This document shows, piece by piece, positions 24,750 through 33,168 of a DNA stretch of 51,867 bases. Source of the stretch: Lachnoclostridium sp. UBA3320 (GTDB lineage Bacteria; Bacillota; Clostridia; Lachnospirales; Lachnospiraceae). The stretch lies in assembly GCA_002361175.1 (NCBI GenBank), contig DESG01000178.1, positions 1 through 51,867 of the forward strand. Reading direction: 5' to 3'. The position numbers and the translations under genes are program-made. Below the pieces are notes generated by a model that was given only the letters and a program-made list of their open reading frames with translations, ran no database searches and was not told the origin of the DNA. Each line of letters opens with the position of its first letter. The stretch's first letter is position 1.

Positions 24750-24927
24750 TCGTTTTCTTCCTTTTCTCCATAAATTTTGCTATATCTTTTGGGTCAGTTA
24801 AAAAAGTTGCACTGACATTTATAGGTGGTGTAGGATTATTGGCAGATGCCTCTATTGCATCAGCAAACCTTTCTACCTGTTTTTGACCTGATATAACAAA
24901 ATTCTTAGTGATACTCGAAGTTGCCAT
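24733..24927 (-). CDS. Small partner protein of the acetyltransferase, antitoxin candidate
   Basis: The 64-residue product starts at the ATG of MATSSITKNFVISG (24925-24927), with AAAGGAGG 8 bases upstream; a longer frame would start at 24957 but has no ribosome site. It has an N-terminal beta strand (ITKNFVISG), a helix (QKQVERFADAIEAS), a Pro-rich middle and a basic C-terminus ending KKTNAGNK. It is not an obvious ribbon-helix-helix or other known antitoxin fold. Its position first in a two-gene operon, overlapping the acetyltransferase start, fits an antitoxin or specificity partner. Confidence 0.6.
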   Translation of the reverse strand: MATSSITKNFVISGQKQVERFADAIEASANNPTPPINVSATFLTDPKDIAKFMEKRKKTNAGNK

Positions 24928-24985
24928 TAGAAACACCTCCTTTATTAGTATGTTCATTTGGCGTTGCTTATACTTTTCTGCTTAT

Positions 24986-25014
24986 ATTGTACGATTTTAT
25001 CACTACTTTTACAA
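24986..25014 (-). promoter_or_regulatory. Promoter of the acetyltransferase pair
   Basis: TTGTAA (25009-25014) and TACAAT (24986-24991) on the minus strand, 17 bases apart and inside the cassette, so the pair carries its own promoter. Confidence 0.6.
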
Positions 25015-25069
25015 CAAAATTTTTATAAATTCTTTATAATTTACACAAATCAACATCATCTTCTAATAT

Positions 25070-28000
25070 TTAAAAAAAGTCCATTAATGATATCTGGTTG
25101 CTATGCGGCATATCGCCCATAAGTCCCATGTTTGCCATTGTTTCAATAACTTTTTCACTAACTTTGCAGCGGTTTTTAAAATCTTCACGTGACAAAAATT
25201 CTCCTTTTTTTGCCTCGTCTTCTATCATTTCTGCTGCTTTGTCGCCAAGACCATCTATTGTAGAAAATGAAGGCATAAGTTTTCCATCAATTATTTGAAA
25301 TCTATTTGCCTTTGCCTTGTAAATATCAAGTGGTATAAATTCAAATCCTCTTGCATACATCTCTTGTACGATACGCATATCTTCGTATGTATCTTTTTCT
25401 TTATCTGAAAGTTCATTTTTACGTTTGCGGTAATCAGACATAATATATTCAAGTTTTTCTTTGCCTAGGCACATAAGTTCATAGTTAAATGATGTTGCTC
25501 TTATGCTGAAAAATGCAGCATAGTATGCAAGTGGATAATACACTTTAAAATATGCAACACGTATTGCCATCATTACATATGCGGCTGCGTGTGCTTTAGG
25601 GAACATATATTTAATTCGTTTGCATGATTCAATATACCACTCTGGTACATTACAAGCACGCATATCTGTTTCCATATCAGGTGTAAGCCCCTTTCCCTTA
25701 CGCACACTTTCCATAATTTTAAATGAACGTTCATTTTCAACGCCCATTCGTATAAGATAAGTCATAATATCATCACGTGTACATATAGCTGTTGAAAGTG
25801 TGCAATCTCCATTTGCAATAAAATACTGTGCATTGTCAAGCCATACATTAGTGCCGTGTGAAAGTCCTGATATGCGTACAAGGTCTGAAAAGTTCTTTGG
25901 CTTTGCCTCTATAAGCATACCATGTACAAACTGTGTGCCAAACTCTGGAAGTCCCAGACATCCAAGTGTACAGCCGCTTATATCTTCTGGTTCTATCCCT
26001 AGTGCTTTTGTATTTTCAAATAGTGACAGAACTTTTTTATCATCCATTCTTATTTTAGATGCATCAACTCCTGTAAGGTCTTCAAGCATACGAATCATAG
26101 TAGGGTCCTGATGTCCTAGTATATCAAGTTTAAGCAAGTTAGCATCTATTTTATGGTAATCAAAATGTGTTGTTATTATTTTAGTAGACATATCATTGGC
26201 AGGATGCTGTACCGGTGTAAATGTGTAAATCTCTTCACCCATCGGAAGTACAACTATACCGCCAGGATGTTGACCTGTGCTTCTGCGCACACCTGTGCAC
26301 CCTTTGGCAATGCGCTCTATCTCTGCTCTGCGCTTTGTCTCATCATGTTCCTCATAATATTTTTTAACATATCCATATGCTGTTTTATCTGCAAGCGTGC
26401 CAACTGTGCCTGCTCTGAATGTATGTCCTGCACCAAATATTACTTCTGTATAGTCATGTGCATTGCTCTGGTATTCACTTGAAAAATTCAAGTCTATATC
26501 AGGTTCTTTATCTCCTTTAAATCCAAGAAATGTTTCAAATGGTATATCATGTCCATCTTTCTCAAGCATATGTCCGCACTTTGGACATTTTTTGTCAGGC
26601 ATATCACACGCAGAACTTCCTGCATATGCTTTTACTTCTTCTGAATCAAAGTCGTAATAGTGACACTCTGGACAGTAGTAGTGTGCTGATAGTGGATTAA
26701 CCTCTGTAATTCCTGCCATAGTTGCAACAAATGATGAACCTACTGAACCTCTTGAGCCTACGAGATACCCATCTTCGTTAGATTTCCATACAAGTTTTTG
26801 TGCAATTATATACATAACTGCATAGCCGTTGCTAATAATAGATGTAAGTTCACGTTCAAGTCTTTCAACAACTATAGGTGGGAGTGTATCTCCATATATT
26901 GAGTGTGCTTTATTATAACAGATTGTTCTTAAATCCTCGTCTGAATTTGCAATTTCAGGCGGACACTTTCTTGGGCTGCAAGGATTTATATATTCAATCA
27001 TATCAGCTATTAGATTTGTATTCGTGATAACTATCTCTTCTGCTTTTTTAGAGCCGAGATATTGAAATTCTGAAAGCATCTCTTCTGTAGTCCTGTAGTA
27101 AAGTGGTGCTTGATTGTCGGCATCTGCAAAGCCTTTTCCTGACATTATAATACGTCTGTAAATTTCATCTTCTGCATTTAGAAAATGCACATCACATGTG
27201 GCAACAACTGGTTTATTGTACTCTTCTCCAAGTGAAACTATCTTGCGGTTAATCTCCATAAGGTCATTTTCATCTTGTATATTTGGAAATTTATTATTAT
27301 CCCGCAGCATAAATGCATTATTGCCAAGCGGCTGGATTTCAAGGTAATCATAAAACTTTACAAGTCTGTCTATTTCTTCTTCTGATTTCTCTTCAACTAT
27401 AGCTTTGTAAAGCTCTCCTGCTTCACAGGCAGAGCCAATAATTAATCCCTCTTTATACTGCATATAAAGGCTTTTTGGCAATTTTGGTCTTCTGTTAAAA
27501 TATTTAAGATGTGATTCTGATACAAGACGGTAAAGATTTACACGCCCAGTTTCATTTTTGGCAAGTATTACTGCATGATATGATGGAAGTTTTCTTATTG
27601 TTTCTTCATTTGACTTGCCAAATTCATTTAATTCTTTTAATGTGTGTATTCCTTTATCTTCAAGCCTTTTTATAAATTTAAGGAAAATTTCTGCTGTAGC
27701 ATTAGCATCGTCAACAGCACGGTGGTGGCTTTCAAGCAGTACACCAAGTGATTTTGCAACGACATCAAGCTTGTACTTTTTAAGCTCTGGCAGTATTGCT
27801 CTTGCCATAGAAACAGTGTCTACTATTGTAAAATCTGTCTGTATTCCCATATGCTTTGCTTTTTGATTTATAAACCCTGTATCAAATGAAGCATTGTGAG
27901 CAACAAGTACTGCGCCTTCACAGAATTTAAGAAAATTAGGAAGAACTTCTTCTATAGATGGTGCATCTGCAACCATTGCATCATTAATGCTTGTCAGTTC

Positions 28001-29449
28001 TTGTATATTGTAAGGTATAGGTCTGTTAGGGTTAACAAATGTACTAAATCTCTCTGTAATTACCTGATTTATTATCTTGACTGCACCTATCTCTATAATA
28101 TCATTGCTTTCTGCACCTATACCTGTTGTTTCAAGGTCAAATACAACAAACTCTCCTGTAAAGTCCTCTCCTTTGTCATTTTGTACTGTAGTTATAAGGT
28201 CATCTACAAGATATGCTTCAACACCATATATAATTTTAAGGTCATCATCAGGTGCAAGCTCATGTGCCGCATCAGGGAATGCTTGTACAACTCCATGGTC
28301 TGTTATCGCTATTGCCTTATGTCCCCACCTCTTAGCAGTTTTTACATAATCACTGACATCCATTACTGAATCCATCTCACTCATTCTAGTGTGTGCATGG
28401 AGTTCGACACGTTTCATACCTTGATAGTTGTCCATACGTATTGTGCGTCTGTCCGTTCCTGATTTAATTCCTTTTATAGATGCCATACTAGTTTCTTTGC
28501 TGTATGTGTCATAAATCGGTATGCCTTTAAGCTTTATAAACTTTCCTGTTTTAATATTTTCACGTATTGCATCTGCTTCATCTTTTGCAATAAATATCTT
28601 TGCTGAAATAGTATCTGTAAAATCAGTTACATTAAAAATATATATAATTTTTTCATTGCGTATCTCTCGTTCATCTGTAGATACAACTTCACCTTCAATT
28701 ACAACTTCACCAATTCCGTCCTGTATATCAGCAATTTTAATAATTTCGCCCTCACAGTTTTTGCCATAAAAACATTCTGCATCAGCAGAAGCTTTGCCAA
28801 AATTTGCTCCTTTAGACTTATTCTTATTATTGTTCTTTCCTTTAACTGCTGCTTTTTGAGAACTTTTGCTTGGCTGTTTTTCTTTTGGTACAGGCATAAC
28901 AGGAATTGCAGGTTTATATGTGTCAGCAGCTGGAAAATTACTAGTAAAAACAGGTTTTGTATAATTTATATTAACTGATATCTCAAACCCTGCTTTTTCT
29001 TTAAATATAGTCCTAAGACAATAGGAAAGTTTTTCTTCCTTTGCTCTATACATACTGTCATCTTCGCATAATATATTTATAACATTGCTGTCTATGTTTA
29101 CAGTGCCACTATAAACCATATTAAACTCAAGAATATTTTCCTCTTTTAATGCTAGTAGTATGCTTTCTTTATAATCATTCCAAAAATCGGCAGGACTATA
29201 TTGTGCAGATAAATTAAAACTGTCATGTATTTGTACTTTATATCCTGCACGTTTAAATATACGACTTAAAGAATATTCAAGCAGCCCTATTTCGCGATAT
29301 GCAATAATATGACTGCTTGATATATATATTTCTATTTTTTTAGTTTCCCTGTATATTAAAATCCTTGAAACCATGACATCTTTAAAAAGTCTATTCTGCC
29401 TGTCAGTCAGATTTAAATTATCAAATGTTTCAAGTAAAAGCTTTTCCAT
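25070..29449 (-). CDS. polC: DNA polymerase III alpha subunit, PolC type
   Basis: Replicative polymerase of low-GC Gram-positives, 1459 residues, full length. Order: N-terminal domains (1-230), OB fold (about 235-335), PHP domain (about 348-430, starting VELHAHTRMSEMDS), 3'-5' proofreading exonuclease inserted from about 434 (VFDLETTG with D438 and E440), zinc motif CPECHYYD...CPKCG, and palm/finger motifs GSRGSVGSSF and PDIDLNFS. The start follows GGAGG by about 6 bases. The C-terminus SNQISLMDFF sits inside the direct repeat of the adjacent cassette, so its last codons may have been supplied by the integration. Confidence 0.97.
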   Translation of the reverse strand: MEKLLLETFDNLNLTDRQNRLFKDVMVSRILIYRETKKIEIYISSSHIIAYREIGLLEYSLSRIFKRAGYKVQIHDSFNLSAQYSPADFWNDYKESILLALKEENILEFNMVYSGTVNIDSNVINILCEDDSMYRAKEEKLSYCLRTIFKEKAGFEISVNINYTKPVFTSNFPAADTYKPAIPVMPVPKEKQPSKSSQKAAVKGKNNNKNKSKGANFGKASADAECFYGKNCEGEIIKIADIQDGIGEVVIEGEVVSTDEREIRNEKIIYIFNVTDFTDTISAKIFIAKDEADAIRENIKTGKFIKLKGIPIYDTYSKETSMASIKGIKSGTDRRTIRMDNYQGMKRVELHAHTRMSEMDSVMDVSDYVKTAKRWGHKAIAITDHGVVQAFPDAAHELAPDDDLKIIYGVEAYLVDDLITTVQNDKGEDFTGEFVVFDLETTGIGAESNDIIEIGAVKIINQVITERFSTFVNPNRPIPYNIQELTSINDAMVADAPSIEEVLPNFLKFCEGAVLVAHNASFDTGFINQKAKHMGIQTDFTIVDTVSMARAILPELKKYKLDVVAKSLGVLLESHHRAVDDANATAEIFLKFIKRLEDKGIHTLKELNEFGKSNEETIRKLPSYHAVILAKNETGRVNLYRLVSESHLKYFNRRPKLPKSLYMQYKEGLIIGSACEAGELYKAIVEEKSEEEIDRLVKFYDYLEIQPLGNNAFMLRDNNKFPNIQDENDLMEINRKIVSLGEEYNKPVVATCDVHFLNAEDEIYRRIIMSGKGFADADNQAPLYYRTTEEMLSEFQYLGSKKAEEIVITNTNLIADMIEYINPCSPRKCPPEIANSDEDLRTICYNKAHSIYGDTLPPIVVERLERELTSIISNGYAVMYIIAQKLVWKSNEDGYLVGSRGSVGSSFVATMAGITEVNPLSAHYYCPECHYYDFDSEEVKAYAGSSACDMPDKKCPKCGHMLEKDGHDIPFETFLGFKGDKEPDIDLNFSSEYQSNAHDYTEVIFGAGHTFRAGTVGTLADKTAYGYVKKYYEEHDETKRRAEIERIAKGCTGVRRSTGQHPGGIVVLPMGEEIYTFTPVQHPANDMSTKIITTHFDYHKIDANLLKLDILGHQDPTMIRMLEDLTGVDASKIRMDDKKVLSLFENTKALGIEPEDISGCTLGCLGLPEFGTQFVHGMLIEAKPKNFSDLVRISGLSHGTNVWLDNAQYFIANGDCTLSTAICTRDDIMTYLIRMGVENERSFKIMESVRKGKGLTPDMETDMRACNVPEWYIESCKRIKYMFPKAHAAAYVMMAIRVAYFKVYYPLAYYAAFFSIRATSFNYELMCLGKEKLEYIMSDYRKRKNELSDKEKDTYEDMRIVQEMYARGFEFIPLDIYKAKANRFQIIDGKLMPSFSTIDGLGDKAAEMIEDEAKKGEFLSREDFKNRCKVSEKVIETMANMGLMGDMPHSNQISLMDFF
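25073..25093. repeat. Direct repeat, right copy (att-like)
   Basis: Identical over 21 bases to 24102-24122. This copy forms the present 3' end of polC. Confidence 0.85.
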
Positions 29450-29466
29450 AGGGTTCCTCCGCTAAA

Positions 29467-30282
29467 TTAATACCCAAAGTAAGCATCTATTCCATCTGCA
29501 ATTCCTTTTGCCATTTTATTCTGAAATGATTTTTTCTGCATCTTCTTATCTTCTGTACTATTACTCATAAATCCCATTTCTATAAGAGTGACTGGTATCT
29601 GACTCCAGTTTGTGCCAGTAAGGTCATCTCTTACAATACAGCCTCTGTTCTTTATCCCTGTTTCTTCACAGTAGCTGTCAATTATTGCTTTAGAAAGCTT
29701 ATATGATTTTTTGCTAAGCTTTGAAACATATGGATTAGATTTTGATGGATAAAGGGCACTTGCTCCTGATACAGATGAAGACTCAGAACTGTCTCCATGT
29801 ATACGTATATAAATATCAGCACCACTTTTATTTGCCTTTATAGCACGTTTTTTATTACTAATATTGACATCATTTTTAGAACGTATCATATAGACTTCAT
29901 ATCCTCTGTCTATAAGCTCTTTGCGCAGCTTCTTGGCAACATCAAGATTAAGCTTATACTCTGGAACACCTGTAGCAACACCTGTAGCTCCTCCTGACAC
30001 TTTAGCTTTTTTTGTAGATGCACCTGGACCTACGGGTTCTGTAGAACTGTCTCCATATAACTGATGCCCTGCATCTATTGCAACTTTCTTCTTGCCAACA
30101 GTTTTAAGTGTAGTTTTCTTTGGTACAGATTCTAATACTTCTTCCTGTACAACTTCTTTTTTCTGTGCAGCACTGGAAAGTCTCATGTTGTTTAATTTAT
30201 TTATACCTAATCCAGTCACTGCTACTATTGCAAGGACTAACATCCCTGTGACAATTTTAATTTCATGTTTTAAATCTTTCAT
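29467..30282 (-). CDS. N-acetylmuramoyl-L-alanine amidase, Amidase_3 family
   Basis: Zinc amidase that cuts the peptide from peptidoglycan glycan strands, 271 residues. An N-terminal membrane anchor (about 10-27, IVTGMLVLAIVAVTGLG) is followed by a short Lys-rich linker and the catalytic domain from about 68: VAIDAGHQ (first zinc ligand), a Glu in SSTEPVG, the second ligand in YIRIHGDSS and the general-base Glu in VTLIEMGFMSN. Its body is outside the cell. It lies between lepB and polC in one operon. GGAGATTAAA precedes the ATG. Confidence 0.92.
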   Translation of the reverse strand: MKDLKHEIKIVTGMLVLAIVAVTGLGINKLNNMRLSSAAQKKEVVQEEVLESVPKKTTLKTVGKKKVAIDAGHQLYGDSSTEPVGPGASTKKAKVSGGATGVATGVPEYKLNLDVAKKLRKELIDRGYEVYMIRSKNDVNISNKKRAIKANKSGADIYIRIHGDSSESSSVSGASALYPSKSNPYVSKLSKKSYKLSKAIIDSYCEETGIKNRGCIVRDDLTGTNWSQIPVTLIEMGFMSNSTEDKKMQKKSFQNKMAKGIADGIDAYFGY

Positions 30283-30321
30283 TTTAATCTCCTATATGTC
30301 TAGTTTGGCAATATCAAGTTT

Positions 30322-30954
30322 TTAATCGAAAGTACCAAATTCTGACAGTGGATAAATTCTTAATATTGCTTTTCCTTCTATGTTTTCACGCTTAACAGGC
30401 CCTACTTCTTCATATCTGCTGTCTTCACTTACTGTACGATTATCACCTAGTACAAAAAACTCATCGTCACCTAACTTTATAGGTTCATCTGCCATACCAG
30501 CTTCTATAATAGGGTCTTTGCCAAAATTTTCTTCCAGTTTCTCACCGTCTATATATATATCTTCACCTATTATCTGCACGGTCTCGCCAGGAAGACCTAT
30601 AACTCTTTTTATATAGTAATCGGTGCTTTCACGCCCATGTGGATAAAATACTATTACATCAAATCTGTCGGGGTCAGTAAAATGGTACGAAACTTTTTCA
30701 ACTAGCAAATTTTCACCATGTTTTAATGTATCCATCATTGATTTTCCATCAACTATAGTTCTTTGCAACACATATTTTGGTACAAAAGCTACACACACAA
30801 TAATAATAGCAGCATAAATACAAAGCTCAATTATGCTATTGCGTACTTTTTTGCCAAAGGATATATCTTTTTTCTGTTCTGTCTGGGGAACTTCCCCATT
30901 GTCTTTAGTATTATTGTCTTTTATATTTTGTGTGCTTTCAAATTCATCTTCCAT
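30322..30954 (-). CDS. lepB: Signal peptidase I
   Basis: Membrane protease that removes signal peptides from secreted proteins, 210 residues. A charged cytoplasmic N-terminus precedes one membrane helix (about 38-58). The catalytic pair is S72 in DGKSMMDTL and K116 in YYIKRVIGLPGE; the C-terminal motif FFVLGDNRTVSEDSR is complete. Gene order lepB-amidase-polC is unusual compared with Bacillus and may be lineage-specific. Confidence 0.95.
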   Translation of the reverse strand: MEDEFESTQNIKDNNTKDNGEVPQTEQKKDISFGKKVRNSIIELCIYAAIIIVCVAFVPKYVLQRTIVDGKSMMDTLKHGENLLVEKVSYHFTDPDRFDVIVFYPHGRESTDYYIKRVIGLPGETVQIIGEDIYIDGEKLEENFGKDPIIEAGMADEPIKLGDDEFFVLGDNRTVSEDSRYEEVGPVKRENIEGKAILRIYPLSEFGTFD

Positions 30955-30975
30955 TTTAAAAATACCACCTATAAT

Positions 30976-31296
30976 TTAATCTTCTTCTGAAAACGAAACT
31001 ATTTCTTCTTCCATAGCTTCTTTTTCTGCTGCTTCTGCTGCTTTCTTTGCCTCTACTTCCATAGCTTCCTCTTCGCTTAAAATGCGTATTTTAGAGTTGT
31101 TAAGTTCATCAATAGCTATTGAAAGAGGTTTTGGACATTTTGGTGATACATACATCTGTGCACCGTCTATTATCTGACGTGCCCTTTTTGAAGTAGCAAG
31201 AACGATAGAATATCGGCTGTTTACTACAGGAGCTTCCCCTGATTCAACTTCACTGTTTACTAATTTCATTAAATCTGTATATGATGGATGTAACAT
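30976..31296 (-). CDS. rpoZ: RNA polymerase omega subunit
   Basis: Small RNA polymerase subunit, 106 residues from the ATG at 31294-31296, chosen because AAAGGGG lies 7 bases upstream and the product then begins MLHPSYTDL as in related proteins. Core SRYSIVLATSKRARQI matches omega. The C-terminus is a Glu/Ala-rich acidic tail (about 80-106) longer than in Bacillus. It follows gmk in the conserved yicC-remA-gmk-rpoZ order. Confidence 0.9.
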   Translation of the reverse strand: MLHPSYTDLMKLVNSEVESGEAPVVNSRYSIVLATSKRARQIIDGAQMYVSPKCPKPLSIAIDELNNSKIRILSEEEAMEVEAKKAAEAAEKEAMEEEIVSFSEED

Positions 31297-31330
31297 ATAA
31301 TTTCCCCTTTCTTTTAACCTTGGCATTATA

Positions 31331-31951
31331 TTATAAAAAACTTCTAAAATTATCACTTATTGATTTAATAAGTAATTCTTGATTATTTTTTGTAAAATGA
31401 AGTGACTGTAAAAGTCCATGCATCTGTTCTACACATGTATTTAAGTTATCATTTACCACAATATAATCATATTTATTCATATAACTGCACTCTTCAACAG
31501 CACGTGCAATCCTTTTGTTTATAATATCTGCAGTTTCTGTGCCACGGTTTACAAGACGTCTTTTTAATTCTTCTGCATTAGGTGGTGTAATAAATATAAG
31601 AGATACATCTGAGAAGTTTTCTTTAACTTGTAATGCACCCTGCATTTCTATCTCTAATAGTACATCTCTTCCATTATTTATCTGAGAAAGAACATAATCT
31701 TTTGGTGTGCCATAGTAATTATCTACATATTTTGCATACTCTATAAGCTTTCCTTCTTTAATCATCTGTTTAAATTCTTCTTTTGTTTTAAAGAAATACT
31801 CTTTTCCTTCTGTCTCACCATCTCTTGGTGGTCTCGTAGTTGCAGATATGGAAATAGCATAACCATATCTTTTGACAAGCTCACTAACTAAAGTTCCTTT
31901 GCCTGCGCCTGAAAATCCTGAAATAACAGCAAGTATTCCCTTTTTAGGCAT
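31331..31951 (-). CDS. gmk: Guanylate kinase
   Basis: Converts GMP to GDP with ATP; also controls GTP pools in the stringent response. P-loop SGFSGAGKGTL, the GMP-binding STTRPPRDGE-type segment and YYGTP are present. Start ATG 31951 is preferred to GTG 31957, since AGGAG sits 8 bases before the ATG and only 2 before the GTG. It overlaps the remA stop by 8 bases. Length of 206 residues is normal. Confidence 0.95.
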   Translation of the reverse strand: MPKKGILAVISGFSGAGKGTLVSELVKRYGYAISISATTRPPRDGETEGKEYFFKTKEEFKQMIKEGKLIEYAKYVDNYYGTPKDYVLSQINNGRDVLLEIEMQGALQVKENFSDVSLIFITPPNAEELKRRLVNRGTETADIINKRIARAVEECSYMNKYDYIVVNDNLNTCVEQMHGLLQSLHFTKNNQELLIKSISDNFRSFL

Positions 31952-32201
31952 CTTCACTGCTCCTTTCCTGCAAACCTTCTGCCCTGTTCTCTATAGTTTC
32001 TGAAAGCAGAGCAGAAAGTACTATATGTCCACTTTCCATAACAAGTACACACTTAGTCTTACGTCCACATGTAGCATCAATAGCTAGATTATTATCCTTA
32101 GCTGCCTGTATCATGCGCTTTATAGGTGCTGCATCAGCTTTTATAATGCTTACAACCTTATCCATGTTTACAACATTACCATATCCTATATTTACCAACA
32201 T
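31944..32201 (-). CDS. remA: RemA family regulator (DUF370)
   Basis: DNA-binding regulator of 85 residues from ATG 32201 (an upstream ATG at 32207 is in frame and possible). Starts MLVNIGYGN and carries PIKRMIQAAKDN and IDATCGRKTK, the family core that forms ring-shaped DNA-binding oligomers. In Bacillus it activates matrix genes and osmoprotection. Sits between yicC and gmk as in Bacillus (yloC-ylzA-gmk-rpoZ). Confidence 0.9.
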   Translation of the reverse strand: MLVNIGYGNVVNMDKVVSIIKADAAPIKRMIQAAKDNNLAIDATCGRKTKCVLVMESGHIVLSALLSETIENRAEGLQERSSEDA

Positions 32202-32215
32202 AAACATTCTCTTTC

Positions 32216-33094
32216 TTATTCTATATTTTGTATCTGTTCACGTATTTTTTCAATTTCAGTCTTTAAATCAATGGCAAACCCAGAAAGTGTTACATCATTC
32301 GCCTTAGAGAGAATTGTATTAGCTTCTCTGTTCATCTCCTGAGCGATAAAATCAAGTTTACGTCCTACCGATTCCTCTTTTAACAGTGTACTTTCCATAT
32401 TTGCAATATGGCTTCTTAGACGTACTGTCTCTTCGTCAACACATATTTTATCAGCAAAAACTGTAATTTCTGTAGCAAGTATACCCTCGTCAATTTTAGT
32501 GCTGCCAAGCAGTTCAGTTACTTTATCCTGAAGTTTTTGTCTGTATTCAGATACTATCTGCGGTGAACGTTTTTCTATTTGACTAATAATTTTTAAAATT
32601 CCTTCAAGTTTTGTCTGTATATCATTATATAAATTTTGTCCTTCTTTTTCACGTGATGTTTTAAACGTTATACATGCCTTGTGCAGTGCATCTTTTATTA
32701 TTACAAATTCTTCGCTGGCATCTTTTTCAGCATCTCCAAGTACGATTACATCAGGAAATCTTACAAGAAGTGATGATGTAATGCAGGATTCTATCTTAAA
32801 CTCTTCTGATGCTTTTGAAATTGCATCCATATATCCCTTTGCAACAGATGAATTATATTTTACCGAAGATGCACCAGCGGCATAATCTTCATAGCTTATA
32901 TATATATCTATCTTTCCACGTGCTGCATATTGTTTAACAATATTCCTTATATCATTTTCAAAAGCACTGAATTTTTTGGGCTGTTTAATATTTAAGTCAC
33001 AGTACCTGTGGTTTACTGATTTTATTTCTACGCTTACTTTATAGTCACGGTTGGTAAATTCAAAACGACCAAACCCTGTCATACTTTTAATCAT
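32216..33094 (-). CDS. YicC/YloC family endoribonuclease
   Basis: 292 residues from the ATG at 33092-33094, which has GGAGGG upstream and gives the classical MIKSMTGFGR start; a longer frame reaching 33163 has no ribosome site. The family makes hexameric endonucleases that cut RNA. The C-terminal GRKLDFIAQEMNREANTILSKA motif is diagnostic. It is first in the remA-gmk-rpoZ operon, with a strong promoter just upstream. Confidence 0.92.
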   Translation of the reverse strand: MIKSMTGFGRFEFTNRDYKVSVEIKSVNHRYCDLNIKQPKKFSAFENDIRNIVKQYAARGKIDIYISYEDYAAGASSVKYNSSVAKGYMDAISKASEEFKIESCITSSLLVRFPDVIVLGDAEKDASEEFVIIKDALHKACITFKTSREKEGQNLYNDIQTKLEGILKIISQIEKRSPQIVSEYRQKLQDKVTELLGSTKIDEGILATEITVFADKICVDEETVRLRSHIANMESTLLKEESVGRKLDFIAQEMNREANTILSKANDVTLSGFAIDLKTEIEKIREQIQNIE

Positions 33095-33134
33095 AAAACC
33101 CTCCACAATATAACTAATATAACATAACCGATTT

Positions 33135-33163
33135 ATTATAAAATAAAGCCCCAAATAAGTCAA
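33135..33163 (-). promoter_or_regulatory. Promoter of the yicC-remA-gmk-rpoZ-lepB-amidase-polC run
   Basis: TTGACT (33158-33163) and TATAAT (33135-33140) on the minus strand, exactly 17 bases apart, about 40 bases upstream of yicC. Intergenic gaps down to polC are all under 40 bases and lack terminators. Confidence 0.75.
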
Positions 33164-33168
33164 GTTGC

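Larger units (their letters stand above)
24102..25093. mobile_element. Cassette of about 971 bp integrated at the polC 3' end
   Basis: The segment lies between two perfect 21-bp direct repeats derived from the last codons of polC, as expected for site-specific integration that restores the end of its target gene. It contains only the acetyltransferase/small-protein pair and its promoter. No integrase, transposase or terminal inverted repeat is present, so it would be non-autonomous or a remnant. Inferred from sequence structure alone. Confidence 0.6.

Noticed and set aside
29797..29997. Short plus-strand frames opposite polC, the amidase and other genes
   Set aside because: Low-complexity translations opposite well-supported genes, without ribosome sites.
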